DNA of 64,000 nt from positions 24,368,501 through 24,432,500 of the forward strand of contig NC_079135.1 in assembly GCF_945859705.1 (NCBI RefSeq), in the 5' to 3' direction. A model generated the notes under the pieces. It was not told the DNA's origin. It ran no database searches and was given only the letters and a program-made list of their open reading frames with translations. This document shows, one piece after another, positions 58,100-64,000 of this stretch. The number at the start of each line of letters is the position of its first letter. Position 1 is the first letter of the stretch. The position numbers and the translations under genes are program-made. The DNA is from Episyrphus balteatus. Its lineage: Eukaryota > Arthropoda > Insecta > Diptera > Syrphidae.

Positions 58100-59483
58100 T
58101 AAATAAAAAAACAAATTCCTTCCAGTCATAGTCAACGTCTATGTCGTCGTCTGTGGCGCCGCGCCGCCACTACGCATCACCATTAAGCACATGGACGACA
58201 TGGTTAAGCATGGAAATCTACCCCAATTTTTAAAACCAAGGAAAACCAACCACAACATGGAACACAAACAACGACTTCGACTACGGACGACGATAAGCTC
58301 CAAAAAGAATGTCAGCAGCAGGCATCCCTTAGTTTTGTACCGACTCCCGGCCGGATAGAACACAATACTAGCTCTAAAAGCCAAGTCCTGCGTCGTTGTG
58401 CGGCGTCGTACTTTCTTTGAACTTTTTTCAAACTTCCCTTCACATTAATCCTTGTCTTTAAACTTACTACCACACCATCACAACACACTTTATCTTCGTT
58501 CTTTTCGAAGAAAACAAAAAAAAAAAAATATCAAAAAACTCTCGTCAAAAAACGGATACGGAAACGTGCGTGACTTGCATTCCTTATAAAGTGAAACTTT
58601 TGCTACCCCCAAATCATCGTTGTATAGTGCATTGCAACACTTCTGCAGCTTTACATAATTTATCAACTTGTCTTCTTTGCTCTTTGGAATTTGTTACTTC
58701 CTTTTTTTTGTGTCTTCTTTTACTATTTGCATTCAAAAAGGTCACTGACTGGAGCACAAAAGTGCATTAGGTGAAGAAATCAACAAAAGGGTAAGGCTAA
58801 CCCCTTTTTTTTTGTTAAAAGAAAATCGAAGCTTATTTCGTCGTAGAAATTTATTCGTAAAGTTATCTTATCTTTTGGATACGATTTTTGTATCGTTGTC
58901 TGATAGTTTGACGATTTGTCAATCTGTCTGGAAGAAATTCCTCGACAAACTGCGATTCTAGTCAACGATAGTTTGTAGTGACACAAATACCCTATTAAAG
59001 TGAGGGTGGTTGGTGTTTTTTTTTTTTTTTCTACATCGAACTACTATAAAACTATATACGAATATCGGTTGGCGGTGATGTAATAGCTGCTGGAAACATA
59101 GTTCGCTTCGGTTGTTTTTTTTTTTTCGGTACCAATTAAACGAATACGTAGTATATTAAAATCGTGAGTCCAATTGACCCCGTATCCGAACTTTAATTCC
59201 AGAAGTTTGTCTGTTTCGAACGAATTAAGGAGGGTAAATTTAATTCTCCGTGTGCACATTTTGAACAAAGAATTTTTTATTTATCTTATGTGTCATTTGG
59301 TGATAGTCGAGACAAAGCTTAGTTTAGTGAGAATTGAATAAAAAAAAAAAACAAAACAAAAAACAAGTGTAAATGTGGTGAAAAATTGGGTGTTTTAGTG
59401 AATAACCCTTTTCTCTTGATTACAATCATTCACCCTCCAAAAAAAAAAAGGGTTTAACTTTTCACCAAATTTGAAGCTTTAAA
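58100..59483 (+). promoter_or_regulatory. Candidate promoter C and 5' leader
   Basis: Complexity and GC rise sharply at 58120-58480 (GTGGCGCCGCGCCGCCAC, a GC-rich palindromic patch, and GTCGTTGTGCGGCGTCGTAC) upstream of the start codon at 59484. The last 150 bases are an A-rich leader. I cannot place the transcription start. The antisense frame at 58139-58384 crosses the GC-rich patch and is not supported as a gene. Confidence 0.4.
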
Positions 59484-59517
59484 ATGAGCAACAGATCCAT
59501 AGCTAGTGAAATAAGAG
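59484..59517 (+). CDS. Alternative first exon C (11 codons plus 1 nt)
   Basis: The ATG at 59484 has a good context (AAA before ATG). It reads MSNRSIASEIR and then one G before the donor GTGAGA at 59518-59523. This is phase 1, so splicing to the exon at 63952 gives MSNRSIASEIR-V-TKLHGVFISD without a frame break. It would replace the N-terminus supplied by exons A, 2 and 3 (which ends FTEVELK-V). The promoter-like GC patch upstream supports an independent start. Confidence 0.6.
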
Positions 59518-59926
59518 GTGAGAATCTTATTTTATCTGTATTTCACTGTAAAATTTGTAATATTGTTTTGTATTTTTATATGCATTTTTGATTTGATTTA
59601 ATTTTTATCTGTTAAATTGGAGTGAATAAAAATTTTGATTGTTATCAGTTTATCAGAGATATTTATTAAAGTAATCTTTTTTTTTGAAGAATTAAGTTGA
59701 TAAGATATCAGTTTTGAGTTGGTTGATGAAATATAGTTAAACAAAATGAATTCAAACATTCAAAGGTACTTGTTTATATTTGTTTAACGCATTCATCATT
59801 GTGTAAACAAATTATTAAGTTCAGACATTTTTTTTTTTGAATAAAAAAAGACAATGTTACAAGAAGATTTTTAAAGACTTTCAAGTTTTAGAGAATATAA
59901 AAATAAAAAGAAGAAAAAACACAATA

Positions 59927-60177
59927 TCGTCGGTGAAACCAGAAAAGTGTGTAACTAGATTTTAGCAAATTTTATAGGAGAGCATTAAAACCTCATCGTT
60001 TTGAAGGCATTTGTATGAGTTTTCATTTTCTAATTTGTTAATAAAATAAAAACTATTAACTTAAAGGGGATTCCCAGTTTAAGGAACGGTATAGATATCA
60101 ATTTTGACTAACAGATGGCATTCAAATCTAATTTTTAGAAAATTTGGAGTTACACACTTTTCTGGATTCACCGATGA
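59927..60177. mobile_element. MITE of TCGTCGG type
   Basis: TCGTCGGTGAAACCAGAAAA with GTGTGTAACT at the left is mirrored at the right with two mismatches in 30. TA flanks both sides (59925-59926, 60178-60179). It is 251 bp. Related in size, TA duplication and outer eight bases to 46409-46655. Confidence 0.75.
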
Positions 60178-61302
60178 TATGTGTTCTTATTGCACGTGTA
60201 TTTTTGTTTAATTTATAATTTAAATAATAATTTTTGTTGTTTTGTTCTAATTCTTATTTGCAACCCTATCTGCATTATGCTTCAAGTCTGTTATTCAGTT
60301 AAATGAACCTTTTTTCTCTTATATAGCTATTCGCTGATGTTTGACTTATTGATTTTATCAGATTATTTTAAGTCTAGTAGTAGGTAGTAGATAATAATCA
60401 AACCCTCAAACGAGACATAACAATGATTCAGAAAACGAAAACATTGGTTTTGCAATTCTGCTTGTCTGTTATAATGACTTGAAATCTTATCATCTGTATC
60501 GATTAATAGTTTTCTGGGTAGACAATACACAACGACAGACAAGACAATAAAGTGAATAAGTATTCGTTATTTTAAAATTGACCAATTGTGGTTAATCGCT
60601 TTAAATATTGAAATGTTAGAAAAACAGCAGAAAAAGCAGTAGTCAACGATCTTTTATTCAAAACTTTTTATTCTATTCAATTGTTTACTCATGACATAGT
60701 TCGTAGATATTTTCTAATTGATGTTATCAAATTCGTCTACTCTGGAACGATAACTTGAGCATATTGTGAGCATATAGTAAGTTTCCCTAATTCCGATCTT
60801 AACTACACACAAACATAATGTAGTTCAATAAGGAAGGAATCATGAACCGCTTGTAATTTAATGCTTTCAAAAACAAATATTCCCTTCTATCATTACTTTT
60901 GTTAATGTTTGAAAAAGATCCGTCTTTTTTTTCGAAAATCATTATTTACCTATTTCATAATAAAGTATGGACAAATAAAATTCAGTTTCATATAATACGT
61001 TTTCGGACTAATATATTCTTAGATTTATCAGGGGAATTATTAGTGAAAAATTAAAATATTATTATTAACTATCCCAAACAATATAAATATGGGTAAAAGT
61101 TTTCATTATTTGCAAAGTCTTATACAAAAGCAAGTTTACTTTGAACCAAAAACGAAATAAAAAAAATTCTTTGAATTTTTCTTTTTTTTTTTTTGAAAAT
61201 TATTTGTTTTTTTTAATCTAAAAAATAGATTTTTGATTTTTATGAATAGGTCTCTTCACCATAAACTCATATTTTTGAACCAAAACTTTTTTGGAAAAAT
61301 AA
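60178..61302. other. Intron stretch with nothing recognised
   Basis: AT-rich DNA without recognisable termini, repeats or credible frames. Confidence 0.5.
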
Positions 61303-62081
61303 CACTGGTCTACAAAATTTAATTTTTTTTTTTGTGCCGAGACTATGATACACTTTTCTATAGGTTTTTGATGTGCTGAACTCGAATCTGAAGTCAGAAA
61401 TATCCTATCAGCTCCCGTTTTTGAAATATTACCGTTAGAAAGTTCGAAAAAAATCGTTTTTTTTGACTTTTTTGGAGTTAACAAGATCTTCCCCACATGA
61501 ACCAAAATATACTTTTCTGAAGGTTTTGGGTGTGTTGAACTCGAATCTGAAGTCAAAAATATCCTATCAGCTCCCGTTTTGGAAATATTACCCTTAGAAA
61601 ATGCAAAAAAAAACCTTTTTTTACCACTTTTGATGTTATGCCTTAATTTGAAGAATTTTTTTTAAATACAATTCATAACGGTTTCTATTAGAAGTATTTT
61701 CCTTCTTTCAAGACCTGTTTAAATCTTTGCAATATCTCGTTTACTGCCGGAGATATCTTAAAATGAAGTAAGTTTGTTTTTATCAAAAAGGAGATGAAAA
61801 CGTGATATCTGTTTGATACATTACAATAACCCAAACAACTGACGATATCTCGAACAATAAAAAAGATATCGAATAGATTTAAAAAGATCTTGAAAGAAGG
61901 AATATAGTTCTTATAGAAACCGTTATAATTTATATTTAAAAAAAAAATGTCTTCACATTAAAGCATAATCTCAAAAGTAGTTTTTTTACATCTTCTAACG
62001 GTAATATTTCAAAAACGGGAGCTGATAGGATATTTCTGACTTCAGATTAAAATTCAGCACCAAAAACCTTGTAGACTTGTG
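61303..62081. mobile_element. CACTG-ended non-autonomous DNA transposon, copy 3
   Basis: It begins CACTGGTCTACAA and ends TTGTAGACTTGTG (11/13 inverted match), flanked by TAA on both sides (61300-61302, 62082-62084). A block of about 100 bp containing AACTCGAATCTGAAGTCA and ATCCTATCAGCTCCCG is directly duplicated (near 61349 and 61507) and occurs inverted near the right end. It shares AGCTCCCGTTTTTGAAATAT with copy 2. The frame at 61218-61556 is a product of this duplication. Confidence 0.65.
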
Positions 62082-62454
62082 TAATTTAACTTTTTTTTTA
62101 ATGCAAAGTAGAAAAAAAATATTTGTTTGCTAATTTGCTAATAACCAGTTTAAAAGATAAAATAAGAAGTGGCTCGCAATATTAACTGTAAATTAAATTG
62201 CATCTAACAAATATTGGATGTTTTTCGTAGCCCAATAAGATTGGGAATTGAACACAAACTCGAAAACATTGCAACATTTTTGATGAGGTTGCATTGGGCC
62301 AACGGGACCGAAAATCTCAATTTTTCTTTAAAACGAGATCATTAAGAAGTCAAAGCTCAAAACAAGCTGTCCCGATGCACAATTGTATGCCCATGCTTAA
62401 ACTGAGCAAGCAAATATTTTTTTTTTTACTTTGCATTAAAAAAAAGTTAAATTA
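62082..62454. repeat. Hairpin element with about 48-bp arms
   Basis: TAATTTAAC, a T-run, AATGCAAAGTAG and AAATATTTGTTTGCT at 62082-62130 are mirrored at 62405-62454. It abuts the CACTG copy 3 directly and shares its TAA, so the two may be one compound structure. The 190-bp core includes GATGAGGTTGCATTGGGCCA. Confidence 0.5.
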
Positions 62455-63951
62455 TTTTTTTATAGCCATTGTTCAACGGTTATAACGCATTTTAAATAGT
62501 TATGTGTAAGAAGAATTATTGTTAAATATGACTGATTAAAAAAACTGATGCATTTTTGACAGCAATGTGAAAAACTTAGATTTTACAATTAAAGAATTTA
62601 TTAAATTAATAGGCTATTTTTGCACTTTGGTACCAATAACTTCCTAGAAACTCTAGATTTGATTAAAACTTTTACCATTCTGCAATCCCGTTTAGACTCG
62701 CATATTTTTAAAAAAGTTGGCTACCTATGAATTTTTTTATACCACAGGTGTTTGAAAATTTTCATAAAATTTGCAACAGTTGTAAGAACTTTTAACTTCT
62801 TATGTAGTAAGCCAATTACCTATTGTAGAAAATTATAAAAATAAGAAATTTATTAAATTCATTCATTCGTGGTTGTGGTTAAAGAAAACGTAAGATGATG
62901 AAATTTTAAGTACACTGAACGAAAAAAAGCTAATATTTTCTAAACTGGTTGCGATAGAAACTTTTTCTATTGGGTTTCAGAACAGTCAAAAGTGCACCCA
63001 TCAGCCATTTTAGGCTTATCCATTTTCTACCGGACACCCTGTTTAATAAAAATTGTTTGGATTTCAAATAACTCTGCAACAAGAGGTCAAAGAGGCCTTC
63101 GTAAGCCGAAGGTGACTAAAGTACCAATCCCTATAGAAGAATCCAAGTCAACTTTAGCCTTGCGACATATTGTGCCGTTAAAATCGACTTGTGAAAAGTC
63201 GGAATGTTTTTTCCTTTGAAGAATTAATTTTTTTTTAAACTTTATTTAAATTTACCAATTTTTAAATTTAAAGTTTTGCAAATTTAAGAAATTTAAACTT
63301 TTAGGAGCACGTTCGAGCATATATCATATTATAGATTGCAGCACTGACTGAAAAAAAAAACAAAAATTAAATTTTTTAAAATTGGTGTTTTCTAAAAAAG
63401 TCTTTTAAAGTAACATGAAAATCAAAGTATTTTTTGTACAACATTGAAAATATTTTTGAACCAATAGGTACCTGACCAAATAAGCGGAAATTAAAACTTT
63501 AGTATAATTTTAATTTTTCTCTGAGAGTTGAAATTTTATGCCATGCTTGCAAAGTATGAAAAAATTTGGTACTTGTTTAAAATTTTACCAAATAAAGGCT
63601 TCTAATTGTATTTAATCATTTTAATTTAACTTTTTCAATAATATGCACCCTTTAGATTTTAGAAGCTTAAAACAGAAAAAGTCCGAAAATTTTCGTTTTC
63701 TACGCGCACAACACAGCAAGCACAGATCTTTTAAAGCTACATACTTAGTTGTATACAAATGGTATACATCCTTACAACATTCAAAAATACAGCTTGATAC
63801 AATTTTGTATGACCTAAAGCGATTTGTATCTAAGGTGACTGGCCTAAATTATATTTTTTTCTAAATACTGACAAAATAGTGAGAGTTGAAACTTTTAATT
63901 TCTAGCTTGTTTTCATTTTATTTATGACCTTGATCAAATTGTCTTTTACAG
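62455..63951. other. End of the large intron, with a solo GGACACCCTGTTTA
   Basis: Near 63033-63047 a GGACACCCTGTTTA end resembles those of the 11724 palindrome and the 49200 fragment. The frames at 62992-63219 and 63643-63864 are not recognised. The region ends with the acceptor TTGTCTTTTACAG. Confidence 0.4.
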
Positions 63952-64000
63952 TCACCAAATTACACGGAGTTTTCATAAGCGACCAGTCTGTTGAATCCTT
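63952..64000 (+). CDS. Common downstream exon of the host gene (partial, 3' end outside window)
   Basis: After the acceptor GTCTTTTACAG the sequence reads, in the only phase compatible with all three proposed upstream exons, (x)TKLHGVFISDQSVES and continues past the window. The first two bases (TC) complete the split codon: Val after exons 3 or C, Phe after exon B. I do not recognise the protein family from this fragment. Confidence 0.65.

Larger units (their letters stand above)
21324..63951 (+). other. Large intron, 42.6 kb, holding two alternative first exons
   Basis: It runs from donor GTGAGT at 21324 to the acceptor TTGTCTTTTACAG ending at 63951. It contains most of the mobile elements in the window and the proposed alternative start exons at 28176-28329 and 59484-59517. 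Confidence 0.55.

Noticed and set aside
58139..58384. 81-codon antisense frame in the GC-rich patch
   Set aside because: GC-rich sequence has few stops. The patch fits better as upstream promoter or leader of the exon at 59484, and no family similarity was seen.

Overview
The window is AT-rich (visibly about 70% A+T, with many poly-T and poly-A runs) and looks like insect, most likely dipteran, nuclear DNA. The evidence is short exons with GTRAGT donors and pyrimidine-AG acceptors, arthropod-type TCAGT initiator motifs, and the mix of non-LTR, Helitron, hAT-like and foldback elements. The species and the host gene are not recognised.

Protein-coding layout: the + strand appears to carry the 5' part of one large gene. 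I see coding starts at 613-648 followed by micro-exons 21129-21167 and 21284-21323, a possible alternative start exon at 28176-28329, and another at 59484-59517. All three routes end in phase 1 with a good donor. They can all join the exon that begins at 63952 (phase 1 acceptor) and runs off the right edge. The shared protein then reads TKLHGVFISDQSVES after one codon split across the junction. On this reading almost everything between 649 and 63951 is intron or alternative-promoter DNA.

Repeat layout: the introns are packed with mobile-element debris, much of it bounded precisely by target-site duplications (TSDs). Non-LTR retrotransposons: a reverse 3' fragment at 2150-2420 (11-bp TSD), an RNase H-bearing fragment at 18080-19132, and a young 5'-truncated reverse transcriptase copy at 40639-42261 (13-bp TSD). 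The last sits inside a hAT-like element at 40137-42994 with a perfect 8-bp TSD. Further hAT-like elements lie at 37989-39113 (built of AGCTC repeats) and 55802-56434 (perfect 8-bp TSD). A Helitron on the - strand spans 44907-46954, with the TC start, 3' hairpin, CTAG end and A/T insertion site all visible and a helicase fragment inside. CACTG-ended elements with 3-bp TSDs lie at 3973-4961, 16701-17249 and 61303-62081.

The most striking part is the set of foldback structures: an almost perfect 3-kb palindrome (32208-35193), a 1.1-kb palindrome (11724-12821), a 1.4-kb element with 400-bp arms (13008-14385), and an FB-like element (47639-48524). The arms of the FB-like element are tandem arrays of about 15-bp units around a CG-alternating palindrome, with a perfect 9-bp TSD. 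Several other non-autonomous elements (26248-27204, 40137-42994, 37989-39113, 19289-20109, 23350-25952) also scatter many copies of one short motif through their length. Because the host gene reads through this DNA, its pre-mRNA would contain several very long hairpins. No ordinary complete protein-coding gene, functional tRNA, rRNA or CRISPR array is visible.
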